Assembly (NCBI GenBank): GCA_024220505.1
Contig: JAKZZE010000010.1
Coordinates: 682,001-746,000, forward strand
DNA length: 64,000 nt
Source of the DNA: Rhizopus arrhizus
Taxonomy: Eukaryota > Mucoromycota > Mucoromycetes > Mucorales > Rhizopodaceae
Reading direction: 5' to 3'
Part shown: positions 20,104 through 30,100 of the stretch, piece after piece
How the letters are laid out: each line of letters opens with the position of its first letter
Numbering within the stretch: the first letter of the stretch is position 1
The notes under the pieces: generated by a model
The model's database searches: none
The model's input: the letters and a program-made list of their open reading frames with translations, nothing else
What the model was told of the DNA's origin: nothing
Translations under genes and position numbers: made by a program

Positions 20104-23100
20104 AATAAAAAAACTGAAGATGAAGATACTAATCCATTTAAACTTTTGACTCCTATATTGATAGAGGGCAAGAAATTAATTGGAAAGATTGACACTGGCA
20201 GTGATATCACTTGTATATCAAAAATTTGTTTGAATAATAAATTGAATATTGACAAAGTGAATTCTGTAAATGGTTCTTTAAATTTTTTGTCTTCAGATAA
20301 TAATTGTAAACGAATTGGACAAACTGATCCTCTCGCTTTAACATATATGAATAACATCACTTTTAAACATTCCTTTGAAGTTGTAAATTTTAATGAGACA
20401 ATGACACAAGAATTTGATGTCTTGCTTGGAACTGATGTTCTTGGAAAAATGAATATCGGTCTCACTGGAGTAGCATACAAGTACCCAGGTAATGAAGATG
20501 ATTATTCAAATAGATTGAAAGAAGACGCACAATTCCTTAATATGAATTTTGACGCTAATAATGAGATTGAATCTAACAACTCACCCTATGGTACCGAAGA
20601 TCAACAAAAGCAATTCATGGCTTATATCCAGAGTGCAATTGATGACAACCAAAATATTCCTGCTGGATCTTTCTGCACAGTACCAGAATCTGTAGTGGAG
20701 TTACCAATGGAAAAGGGAGCAAAGTCCTTTAAGAGACAATATTCAATTGCTCACCGACAAATGCCTGAATTAGAAGAGCAAATAAATGAATGGTTAAAAG
20801 CAGGTATCATCAAAGAGAACCGCGCTAACACATCATTTAATAGTCCTTTATTAATGGTACCAATGAAAGATGAGAACAATGAGATAACGAGTCACAGAGT
20901 ATGTTTAGATGTTCGTGGTATCAACAAACTAATCCCTGATGTCGTATATCCTGTTCCAAAAATAAGAAGCATATTTGACAACTTAGCTGGTGGTGAAGTA
21001 TTCACTAAGATTGACTTGAAGAATGCATACAATAGTTTCCTTGTAGCCCCTAAAGATCAACACAAACTCTCCTTCCAATTTAAGAATCGAACATATACCT
21101 TCCAAGGATGTTGTTTCGGTCTAAAAACAGTTACTGCAATATTCTGTAAAGTGATGAAAATACTCTTTGCAGATATGGATTTCATTGAGACCTACGTTGA
21201 TGACTGTGTAATTAAAGGAACAGCTGAAAACCATGCTTCAAATGTAAAAAAGGTGATTGAACGATTAACTTCTGTCAACCTAAAAATCAATGTAAAAAAA
21301 TGCAGTTGGTATCAACGATCAATCTACCTTTTAGGATTTGTAGTTGAGAGTGGTGGTATCATCAAAGTAGATCCACGCCGCTTAACAAACATCGATAGTT
21401 GGCCTATACCACGCAATAAAAAAGAAGTAATGCGATTAATGGGCATTGTATCATATATGAGAGACTTTATACCTTTAATCTCTCGTGTAGCTGCACCTAT
21501 CGACAGACTTCGTAATGATCCTGATGTAGAGAACAACTGGACACAAGAACATACTGATGCATTCATTGCTTTGAAAGAGATTCTAAAATCAAAGACACTG
21601 TTGCACACTCCAGACTTATCCAAAAAATTCTATGTGGCTACTGATGCTTCACAATATGGTGTTGGTGCAGTATTAACCCAAAGAGATGAGCTGAATAGAA
21701 CTTTACATATTGCATTTGCATCTAAATCTTTGTCACCCTCTCAACGTAAGTGGAATACAACTAAACGTGAACTGTACGCGGTAGTGTTTGCACTAGAAAA
21801 ATATCGTGAGTTTTTATGGGGAAATAAATTTGAATTACGTACTGACCACAAGGCTTTAATGTATTTACATACCCAAGAACAAGCAAACCCTATGATGATA
21901 GGCTGGTTAGAAACTTTATTAGATTTCAACTTTGATGTGATTCACATACAAGGAATTCTCAATCAATTACCAGATTTACTTTCTAGACTTTATGAACCGT
22001 GCTTGAATAATGAGTTCATGCTGGGTGGGGGTGATGCTGCGCAAAAAGAAAATAAAAAAGAAAAAAAGGAAAATAAAAATAAAAACAAAAATAAAATAAA
22101 AGTTAAAAGACAGACAAACTCTGCAGCAAAGAGACACAACTTGATCTATAGTCAGGACAAGAAACTAAATGTGCTAGCTGTAAAAATAAAAAATAAAAAG
22201 TTTGCTAATAATCCCACAACTGACTATATGACTCCTCCACCTGAGAAGAGAGCACGTCTACTTGAAGATGCTCATACCTTCGGACACTTCGGTAGTACGA
22301 GTATTGTGGAGCAGTTACATTCCCAAGGACTTCATTGGAATAATATTTATAAAGATGCTACTGAGACAATCAAATCATGTATTGAATTCCAGAGACACAA
22401 TGTAAGCAAGAAAGGTTATCATCCTTTAAAAAACATTCTTGCATATCTACCATTTGACCATATTGGAATTGATCTTTTAGGACCTTTACCTGTCACGGCA
22501 AATGAAAATGTCTATGTCCTTGTGATGATAGATGTATGTACCAGGTACATCATACTGCGTCCATTAAAAAATAAACAAAGTGACACTGTAGCAAAAGAAT
22601 TAATAAAAATCTTTGGTGACTATGGCATACCTAAAATTATTCAAAGTGATAACGGCAGAGAGTTTAAAAATAGCCTCATGCACTCATTATCCAAGCACCT
22701 AGGAATAGATCGCAGATACAGTACAGCCTTTCACAGTCGAGGTAATGGCGTGAGCGAGAGCGCTGTAAAGACGACATTAAACACTATAAGAAAAATGGTT
22801 AATTCTAACAGCAATGATTGGGACGATGTATTGCCAATTGTCCAACTAGCGTCGAATTATAAAATAAGACACCGTTCAAAGAGTGCTCCATTTTCCTTGA
22901 TGTTTGCTCGAAGACTTAATAGCTTTGAGGATTACAGTGATCAGAGTATAGCTGATAAGATTCCTAATAGACCTGTTACAGAACAAGAGCTAACTGAGAG
23001 AACTGATCGCATGTACCAGATAGTGTTTCCTGCCATTCGTGAAAGAACACAGAAGATCATAGAGGAAGCGAACAAGAGGTTCAATGACAAAAATATGATC

Positions 23101-23655
23101 ATAGATCTTCCGAAGGATACTGCAGTTATGGTTAGATTACCAGGACGGACTAGTAAGTTGTCACCTCTTTATGAAGGGCCTTACATTGTCGTTCGAAAAA
23201 CTCAAGGTGGTTCCTATGTCTTAAAAGATGAGCAAAATGAACTGTTACATCGTGAATATGTCCCATCAGAACTCAAGGTAGTCTCTATTGACGAAACAGC
23301 TATAGAAGATGAATACTATGATGTTGAGGATATTAGAGATCACAGAGGCGGTCCAGGACAAAGAGAGTACCTTGTAAAATGGGCTGGTTATGGTGAAAGA
23401 GAGAATACGTGGGAAAAAGCATCATCCTTCTCCAGCACAGTACCCATTGATAAATATTGGCTTAAGAGAAAAAAGTTGAAGGAATTAGAGCAAGCAAGAA
23501 AGCAAAAGATGATAGCTAACGAAATAGACTACACTAAAAAGACTTCTGCTAGACCTAATGTGACTGAAGAAAACAAGAACTATAAAAGAAAAGACATGGT
23601 ACAAGATAGCACAGTCCTTAGAAAAAGTAAAAGAATAAGAAACAATAGAAACTAA
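20104..23655 (+). CDS. Chromovirus 2 Pol (protease, RT, RNase H, integrase, chromodomain)
   Basis: The frame is open from directly after the gag TGA and is in register with gag. Numbering from 20146, the domains are: aspartic protease with KIDTGSD (about 14-20), reverse transcriptase with DLKNAYNSF and YVDD (about 350-353), RNase H with ATDASQYG (about 497), integrase zinc finger (about 705-750) and catalytic segments IDLLGPL (about 775) and QSDNGREF (about 833), then a chromodomain (about 1060-1110). No in-frame ATG precedes the protease active site. Independent initiation would therefore lose protease, and expression by UGA readthrough is the simplest reading. Confidence 0.9.
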   Translation, partial: NKKTEDEDTNPFKLLTPILIEGKKLIGKIDTGSDITCISKICLNNKLNIDKVNSVNGSLNFLSSDNNCKRIGQTDPLALTYMNNITFKHSFEVVNFNETMTQEFDVLLGTDVLGKMNIGLTGVAYKYPGNEDDYSNRLKEDAQFLNMNFDANNEIESNNSPYGTEDQQKQFMAYIQSAIDDNQNIPAGSFCTVPESVVELPMEKGAKSFKRQYSIAHRQMPELEEQINEWLKAGIIKENRANTSFNSPLLMVPMKDENNEITSHRVCLDVRGINKLIPDVVYPVPKIRSIFDNLAGGEVFTKIDLKNAYNSFLVAPKDQHKLSFQFKNRTYTFQGCCFGLKTVTAIFCKVMKILFADMDFIETYVDDCVIKGTAENHASNVKKVIERLTSVNLKINVKKCSWYQRSIYLLGFVVESGGIIKVDPRRLTNIDSWPIPRNKKEVMRLMGIVSYMRDFIPLISRVAAPIDRLRNDPDVENNWTQEHTDAFIALKEILKSKTLLHTPDLSKKFYVATDASQYGVGAVLTQRDELNRTLHIAFASKSLSPSQRKWNTTKRELYAVVFALEKYREFLWGNKFELRTDHKALMYLHTQEQANPMMIGWLETLLDFNFDVIHIQGILNQLPDLLSRLYEPCLNNEFMLGGGDAAQKENKKEKKENKNKNKNKIKVKRQTNSAAKRHNLIYSQDKKLNVLAVKIKNKKFANNPTTDYMTPPPEKRARLLEDAHTFGHFGSTSIVEQLHSQGLHWNNIYKDATETIKSCIEFQRHNVSKKGYHPLKNILAYLPFDHIGIDLLGPLPVTANENVYVLVMIDVCTRYIILRPLKNKQSDTVAKELIKIFGDYGIPKIIQSDNGREFKNSLMHSLSKHLGIDRRYSTAFHSRGNGVSESAVKTTLNTIRKMVNSNSNDWDDVLPIVQLASNYKIRHRSKSAPFSLMFARRLNSFEDYSDQSIADKIPNRPVTEQELTERTDRMYQIVFPAIRERTQKIIEEANKRFNDKNMIIDLPKDTAVMVRLPGRTSKLSPLYEGPYIVVRKTQGGSYVLKDEQNELLHREYVPSELKVVSIDETAIEDEYYDVEDIRDHRGGPGQREYLVKWAGYGERENTWEKASSFSSTVPIDKYWLKRKKLKELEQARKQKMIANEIDYTKKTSARPNVTEENKNYKRKDMVQDSTVLRKSKRIRNNRN

Positions 23656-23808
23656 AAAAAAAAAAAAAAAAAAGGTTCATGTAGCAGAGCGGCCGCTGAC
23701 TTCATAAACTTGCTGAGCATCAAGATACATAAATTAACCAATAAGAAAATAACATTTAGTATCTGCATGAATGCCGACCTGACTATTGTCAAGTCTGGGG
23801 GAGGATAA

Positions 23809-24270
23809 TGTTGTAAACATAGTTATTTTCTATATGATATCAGTTGTATTAAAATAAATAACGATACACAAAAAGATTAAACTATGATTGAACAATTCCA
23901 CACTTTTCCAAATTTAGAACAATAAGATCAATATCTGTCATCCTAGAGAGTCTAATCAATTGTCAACCCCAAAACTAATTAGATCAAAGTTAATTGACTG
24001 GTTATTATTTCTATTGTTCAATTTCAGATGCATATATTAGAACATCGACAAGCTTTAGCTTAATCATTGGTTCTTCAGCACGACATCGTGACCGAGTCTA
24101 TATCTTTTATATCTACGCTCACAAAGAATATAAATAGATGCCAACTTTTTATCCATAAAGCGAGGCCTTTTCGCAATAGAAAGAAATCTGCAATAAAGAA
24201 GGATTTTAATTTTATATTGCTGCTATTGTTTTTTTTGTTTAATTTTTTATTTAATCTTGCGATTAAAACA
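23809..24270 (+). repeat. Right LTR of chromovirus 2
   Basis: This 462-bp LTR differs from the left LTR by one base in an A run. It is followed by target duplicate TCCGC and by the last part of LINE ORF2. Confidence 0.95.
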
Positions 24271-24275
24271 TCCGC

Positions 24276-24472
24276 AATGGCAACTTGATTCTTTTCAAGT
24301 AATCGCCTGTGGTGTACTGTGCCTCTGGCGAACTCATTGGAAACATATTTTTGATGGATCGCCCTTTTGGCCAAATGAAGCAGCTGCTAGAGCTACTATG
24401 CTCCTCCGCAGAATGCATCAAGAAAATCTTTATCAGAAAGACTTCCAAAACAATAATCAGATATCACATTAA
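24276..24472 (+). pseudogene. LINE ORF2, C-terminal end
   Basis: This is the final 65 codons of ORF2, in phase with the segment ending at 18212, closing at TAA (24470-24472). It includes the hydrophobic WRTHWKHIFDGSPFW stretch typical of the tail after zf-RVT. The in-frame junctions show that ORF2 was intact (about 1277 codons in total) when both chromoviruses inserted. Confidence 0.85.
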
Positions 24473-24550
24473 TTTTATACTTTTATTCTATATATTTAAA
24501 TGCTTTCCTACAGTGTACGTCTAAAGGCGGCACAAGAATAAACTCCTCAT

Positions 24551-24583
<33 letters not shown>
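24473..24583 (+). other. LINE 3' UTR and poly-A tail
   Basis: The 3' UTR is about 80 nt, and an A tract of about 30 begins near 24555. The right target duplicate aagaagacgatctc follows. Poly-A ending is the mark of target-primed reverse transcription. Confidence 0.85.
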
Positions 24584-24587
<4 letters not shown>

Positions 24588-24597
24588 AGACGATCTC

Positions 24598-25006
24598 TGG
24601 ACACATTATTCACCCAATGTGCCAGCACACTAAACAGAAAAGAACACCATAAAAATCAACATGAAAACGAATACTCAATTGATACATTATTCACTTTATT
24701 TATCAAAATCACCATAATCCTCTTTATAATTGTATATTTTCCCTAATTACCTTATATTATTATGTTATTCCAAAGCATCTACTGTTGTAAAGTAATAAAC
24801 AAAAGGTTTTCTTCCCGCTAAAATTAATTTTGGGTGCCGAGTAAATTCTTTTTGCACGTTCAAGCAATTGAAGTCAAGAACTAGTTATTATTGTTAACCT
24901 TGTTGTTATTGTACATTAATAGTCTCCTACAGTCTTCTATTAATTGGTTTCTGTTATCACTTCACCGTATAGCGAAACTAGACATAACATACAGTGACTC
25001 CCAAAA
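24598..25006. other. Non-coding spacer ending in a Tc1/mariner-type terminus
   Basis: No gene is seen. At 24990-25006 TA is followed by CAGTGACTCCCAAAAGT, the form of a Tc1/mariner terminal repeat. It continues past the chromovirus insertion at 31141 (ccaatgttttg). This appears to be a third DNA-transposon family, of which only one end is recognisable. Confidence 0.45.
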
Positions 25007-25011
25007 GTGTC

Positions 25012-25434
25012 TGTTGTATCCACACAACTAGTAAAGTGAACATTCATGGATAAACGAGAGATCTCCGCAATAGCCAACTTTGCCCTGTTGTCTCTATCGG
25101 TGTTCCCACGACTATATCGGAACCTGATTATAACAACGGCAGTTCAATCCAACTTTATTCGATAATTATCGTTAGATCAATAATTTATCTACTTCATTGT
25201 CCCTTGATTCGTCAAGAAGACAGCGGCTATTGATTATCTACTATCTTTCCTTTATCTTCCCATCCTTCCCACATTATTCTTTTAACCGATCAATTGAAAT
25301 AGCGGTAAAGATCCAGACATCCAAAAAGTATAAATAGCCTCAAATGTTTTTATTAATAAAGCAACATATAATCTTTAGTTTCACAACTATTGTCTTTTTA
25401 GTTTTTGTCTCTTATTTTAATACTTGGCAAAACA
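25012..25434 (+). repeat. Left LTR of chromovirus 3
   Basis: The LTR begins TGTTGTATCCACAC and ends ACTTGGCAAAACA, with TATA box tataaatag (25329-25337) and AATAAAG (about 25357). Confidence 0.95.
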
Positions 25435-25509
25435 TTTTTTTTTGTGAATTCTTTATTGACTTTATTTTTAAAACAACCCTTTTTTATTATTACTACCTAC
25501 CTTACCAAT

Positions 25510-27144
25510 ATGTCAAACACAAATGACTTCAACTCTGCTGCTGCTGGTTCTTCCAGTAGTAATGCCAAAACTTATCCTGATAACGCTCGTCGTATGTCAG
25601 ATGTTTCTACTTTATCTTCAGAGGCAGAGTCCTCTGGAATGACCACTTCCGCAGTTTCTTCTGGTTCTCTTGAGCCTAGAATCGCAGTTCCATCCATCCA
25701 CTCTTCTATTGAGGAGTTGGATTCCACCATCATCGGTGCCACCCAAGTTATTCTTAACTTGTCTGTTCGTCTTCTTTCTACGACGCCTGAGTCAGAGGAA
25801 GATAGCATGGTGCGCGCTAAGTACGAAGCCTGCTCTAAGGATCTGGAGAGACTAGTTCATACTAGAGACCTCCTCCAGCGAGCCATGAACCATGCTGTTC
25901 CCACCGCTTGGACTGGTTCACCTAAGGTTGCTCCTGCAGCCTTGAATGTTGTACCTCCAAACCTACCCCTCATGCAGTGGAAGGGTGCGGTCTTTGACCC
26001 ATCTGCCCCTGTCTCTGTGGATGTCAAGCACTGCTTGAAAAAATTTCAGGACGTAATGTTCGCACATGGTCTTGATCTTGATCAGCACTGGCTTCGTCTT
26101 CTCCCTCCTTGCTTGTCATCGAGTCAACGTACTTGGCTTGATGAGTACCAAGAAAAAGAGGATGTCCATACGTGGAGTCAGTTCAAAAAGGCTTTTACTA
26201 GCCATTATGGTGTTGGATCGGCTGAAGAAAAAGCCACGTCTACAACGGAGTTGTTACGCATCTCCATGACCGCTGCTGAAACTGTTGACCAGTATGTTGA
26301 ACGTTTCAACAACCTCCGTCGCTTGGCACAGATCCAAGATCGCTGTGTCTTGACTCGTTGCTTTCTGATCGGTCTTCAGGCCGATATCTACAAGAAGGTG
26401 GTCGTGTCCTTAGCCAATTGTACGGACGCGGAAAAAGAATCGGTCGACTACGTTGTCAAGTTGGCCAAGACTTTGTACCATTCGCTGTACAAAGTTCGTA
26501 AAGTGGCTAACGCTGCTCACACTTCTGCTGGCCCTTCGATGGTCAATGACTCTTCTTCTTCTGGTCGGAAGAGATCTTCTGCTTTTGTCTCTGGTTCTGC
26601 TGTTCGTTCTGCACCTTATCCACAAGCTTCTAGGAAGTATTGCAGATTCCACAAGACCACCAACCATAGCAATGATGAATGTCGTGCTATGAAGAAAGCT
26701 TCCTCTTCTTCTCCTTCTTCGGGTTCAACCCAAGATGATGTCTCCTCTGGTTCTGCTGCCTCTCAGTGGAATCCAAGAAACCAACCTTCCGGTTTGGGAC
26801 GTCCGTGCCGCTCTTGTGGTGCTGACAACTGGCGTCCTGGTCACCGATGCAAAGGAAAGGGCCGTTCAACCGGTTCCTTGGCTGACGACTCTGCCGGATC
26901 TTCTCACATGTTTCGAGCAATGAGTCGATCCCCTGCTTCTTCCTTGTCTTCCGTTGCCTCTTCTGGTAACGATGTTTCTGTTTCTGTTGGTTCTTCTGCC
27001 ACTGCTGCTTCGAGTAGTAGTGATGCTTCTCCCGGTCGTAAGACTGATGCTGCTGGTCCCGTTGTTCCTGTTCCCGATTCGTCGGATGATATGGACATTG
27101 ATGTTGCGGAAGCCCTTACTGTGGCTGAAGCTGCTCAGGCCTAG
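25510..27144 (+). CDS. Chromovirus 3 Gag
   Basis: This is a 544-residue structural protein. I chose the ATG at 25510 because the frame upstream of it runs through LTR and leader. A Gag core lies at about residues 155-320. Cys/His clusters are CRFHKTTNHSNDEC (about 379) and CRSCGADNWRPGHRC (about 433). The N- and C-terminal parts are rich in Ser and Ala. Codon usage is noticeably more GC-rich than in pol. The frame ends in TAG (27142-27144) and stays open afterwards in the same register. Confidence 0.86.
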   Translation: MSNTNDFNSAAAGSSSSNAKTYPDNARRMSDVSTLSSEAESSGMTTSAVSSGSLEPRIAVPSIHSSIEELDSTIIGATQVILNLSVRLLSTTPESEEDSMVRAKYEACSKDLERLVHTRDLLQRAMNHAVPTAWTGSPKVAPAALNVVPPNLPLMQWKGAVFDPSAPVSVDVKHCLKKFQDVMFAHGLDLDQHWLRLLPPCLSSSQRTWLDEYQEKEDVHTWSQFKKAFTSHYGVGSAEEKATSTTELLRISMTAAETVDQYVERFNNLRRLAQIQDRCVLTRCFLIGLQADIYKKVVVSLANCTDAEKESVDYVVKLAKTLYHSLYKVRKVANAAHTSAGPSMVNDSSSSGRKRSSAFVSGSAVRSAPYPQASRKYCRFHKTTNHSNDECRAMKKASSSSPSSGSTQDDVSSGSAASQWNPRNQPSGLGRPCRSCGADNWRPGHRCKGKGRSTGSLADDSAGSSHMFRAMSRSPASSLSSVASSGNDVSVSVGSSATAASSSSDASPGRKTDAAGPVVPVPDSSDDMDIDVAEALTVAEAAQA

Positions 27145-30100
27145 CACATCAAAACATGGGCCATGATTGATACCGGTTCGTCTTTTTCGTGTGTGTCTCC
27201 TTCGTTCTGTTCGGCACTTGGTTTAGTTCCAACACCTAATCCAGGATCGATCAAATTAGGACATAATAGTTCAAGTACTGTAAGCCGGTTAGGCATAATA
27301 AATCTTACTGTTTATTATAACCAAATCCGTTTGTCATATGAATTTGAAGTGTTTGATTTTAGCAGTGATGTTCCCATTTGTTTAGGACTTGACATTTTGC
27401 CTAAACTAAGAATAGGTTTAACAGGATTAGCCACTTCTTGGTTAAATTCTAATATTCCTAAAATACCTGATCCAGTTAACCCTGATGATTATAAGCCAAA
27501 TGAAACTCCTGTTGGCACTATGCAGGAAAGACAACGTTTGATGAGCACTATTCAACCTTTGTTAGATGCTAATACGAGTATCCCCATGTCTTCTCATTGT
27601 AATTTACCTGGTGCTATCATCACTCTTGATACTGAACCCAATGCCTTTGCTTATCGAAGACAACCCGATATTGCTATTGCTAATAGAAAGATCATGGAAG
27701 ACCAAATTCAAACTTGGTTGGATGATTGTGTCATTGAACCTGCTCCTTCCAATACTCGCTTCAATAACCCTATTTTTCTTGTTGGAAAAAAGGATGTCAA
27801 CGGATTATACACTAAGAAAAGAGCAGTTATTGATCCACGTCTGCTTAACCAACTTGTAAAGAATGTTGATAGAATGCCTTTACCTCTAATCAGCGATCTT
27901 CATCAACGTATGGGTTCTGCTACTATATTCACTACCTTCGACATACGAGCATGCTTTCATCGTTTTCTTATCCAAGAATCTGATAGACCCAAAACCGCAT
28001 TTACTCATCCATTTACTGGTATGCAGTATCAATTTCGTCATTGTCCTTTTGGCTTGACAAGTACCGGTAATATTGTACAGCGTGTTCTTACAAATTTGTT
28101 CGCAGATCTTCCTTACACTGCACTCTATATTGATGATCTATGTGTCTTCAGCTCTGGTGACATGAATCAACATATTGAGTATGTCCGTGAAGTGTTGAAA
28201 CGTCTTACTGCTGCAAATTTAATTATTAATGTTGAAAAGACGCATTTTGCACAAAGTTGTGTAAATATTCTCGGATGGACTATTGGTAACAATGGTTCTC
28301 TAATCCCTGATCAACGTAAACTGACAAATATACATTCTTGGCCCACACCTAAAACTGGTAGACAAGTCATGAGTTTTCTTGGATTTGCAAACTATTTCCG
28401 TAATAGTTTACCAATGTTTTCTCGCTTGACTGCTCCACTTGACCGGTTGCGATCTCTTAATTCTTTAAAAGGAATTTGGAATGAAACCCATGAATGCAGT
28501 TTTCGTAACATTAAGGATGCCTTAGTGAATGCCCCAGTTATTCACATTCCTGACCTTAAGTACCCATTCTACGTTGCAACAGATGCTAGTGCTTATGGTA
28601 TTGGCGGTGTCGTTTATCAAGTCATCGACCAAGACATTAAATATAACGCCTTTGCTGCAAGATCTCTTTCCCCTACCGAACGTCGTTATCATACAAACAA
28701 ACGAGAGTTGTTAGCGATTGTATTCATGTTTGAGAGATATAATAAATGGTTATACAACCGTCATTTTACCTTGACAACTGATCATAAAGCCTTGATTTAT
28801 ATCAAGAAGCAAGTTGTTCCAAATGCTGCCATGCTTGTTTGGTTTGAAACAATTTTCGAATATTCATTTGACATTGTTCATTGTCCTGGCATTAAGAATA
28901 TTATCCCTGACGCACTTAGTCGTTTATTCCCAGATGACAATAAACTGGAGGGGGGTAACAATGTCAACAATGTTGCCATCTACAATATCCGTGGTAAAGA
29001 AAAAGAAAAAAGAAAACCAACTTTTAAAGAAAAATCTAGAAGTTATGAAACACAAACATATGCACTCACTTCTGCAACATCATCATCAAAACCCTTATTG
29101 CATCGCGCCTTGCAATATGAAGACTATATCACACCTCCTCCTGAGGAAAGAAAAGATATAATATTGAAGGCTCACTTATTAGGTCATTACGGAATTAAAG
29201 CCATAGAACAAACCATTCATGGTGATAATCTCCATTGGACTAATTTACGTCAAGATATTCAGGATGTCATATCCAAGTGTCATGAGTGCAAAATGTTTAA
29301 CATTGCCAAAACAGGTTATCATCCCCCTAGAAGTATCCTACCTGACGGACCTCTAGATCATTGGGTTATGGACCTCGGCACTTTTAATATAACATCTACG
29401 AGCGGAAATAATTTCCTTCTTGTCATGGTTGATTTATTTTCTCGCTTTACTATCTTGAAAGCCATTCCTGATAAACAAGCTCTTACTATTGCCAAACAGC
29501 TTGTTGATATCTTCTGTACACTCGGCTGGCCTAAGGTCATCGCTAGTGATAACGGAAAAGAGTTTACTGCTACCATCGTTACTGAACTTATTAATAACAG
29601 TGGTATCGATAAGAGAGTGTCTAACCCTTTTAATCCCCTTGGTAACTCAGTCAATGAAGCATTTGTAGGAATTGCTAAAAAGACTATCGTTAAACAGTTA
29701 CAAGGAAGAAAAGAAGATTGGGATCTATATGTACCTGCAACCCAATATGCTATGAATCTGAAATATTCCAGACTTCATAAGAGTAGACCATACACAGTAA
29801 TCTTCAATAAAGTACCAAATGATATGAAAGATTATTCTCATATTAAACCCACTCTTAGAAGTGATGCTGTAGATTCTAAAGCAATAGAAAACAGACTTAA
29901 ATATGCTACCGAAGTTGTTATCCCTGCTCTGGCTAAACGCATTAAGGAAACTCAGGATGTAGACAATGCATATTTTATGAAAACAAACAAAATCGTTCAT
30001 ACACCGTTTCCACTCCATAGTGAAGTCATGATTAAAAATGTGAACAAGGAAAACAAAACTGATCCGCATTATGAAGGACCTTTTTACATAAGTGGAATGA

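Larger units (their letters stand above)
18213..24270 (+). mobile_element. Ty3/gypsy chromovirus 2, complete, inserted in LINE ORF2
   Basis: The 6058-bp element has LTRs at 18213-18673 (461 bp) and 23809-24270 (462 bp) that differ by one A in a short A run near 18274. It is flanked by TCCGC at 18208-18212 and 24271-24275. A purine-rich tract (gggggagga, about 23797-23805) precedes the right LTR. Gag and pol are in one frame separated by a single UGA. It belongs to a different family from elements 1 and 3, judging by its LTRs. Confidence 0.96.
6820..24583 (+). mobile_element. L1-like non-LTR retrotransposon (LINE) interrupted by two chromoviruses
   Basis: The element is flanked by aagaagacgatctc at 6806-6819 and 24584-24597, a 14-bp target duplication partly ambiguous with the poly-A tail. 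It ends in about 30 A residues. Without the two Ty3 insertions it would be about 5.3 kb. It carries ORF1 (zinc knuckles) and ORF2 (endonuclease, reverse transcriptase, zinc finger). No RNase H domain is visible after the reverse transcriptase, which favours an L1/Tx1-like over a Tad-like element. The 5' leader before ORF1 is only about 24 nt, so a slight 5' truncation is possible. Confidence 0.9.
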
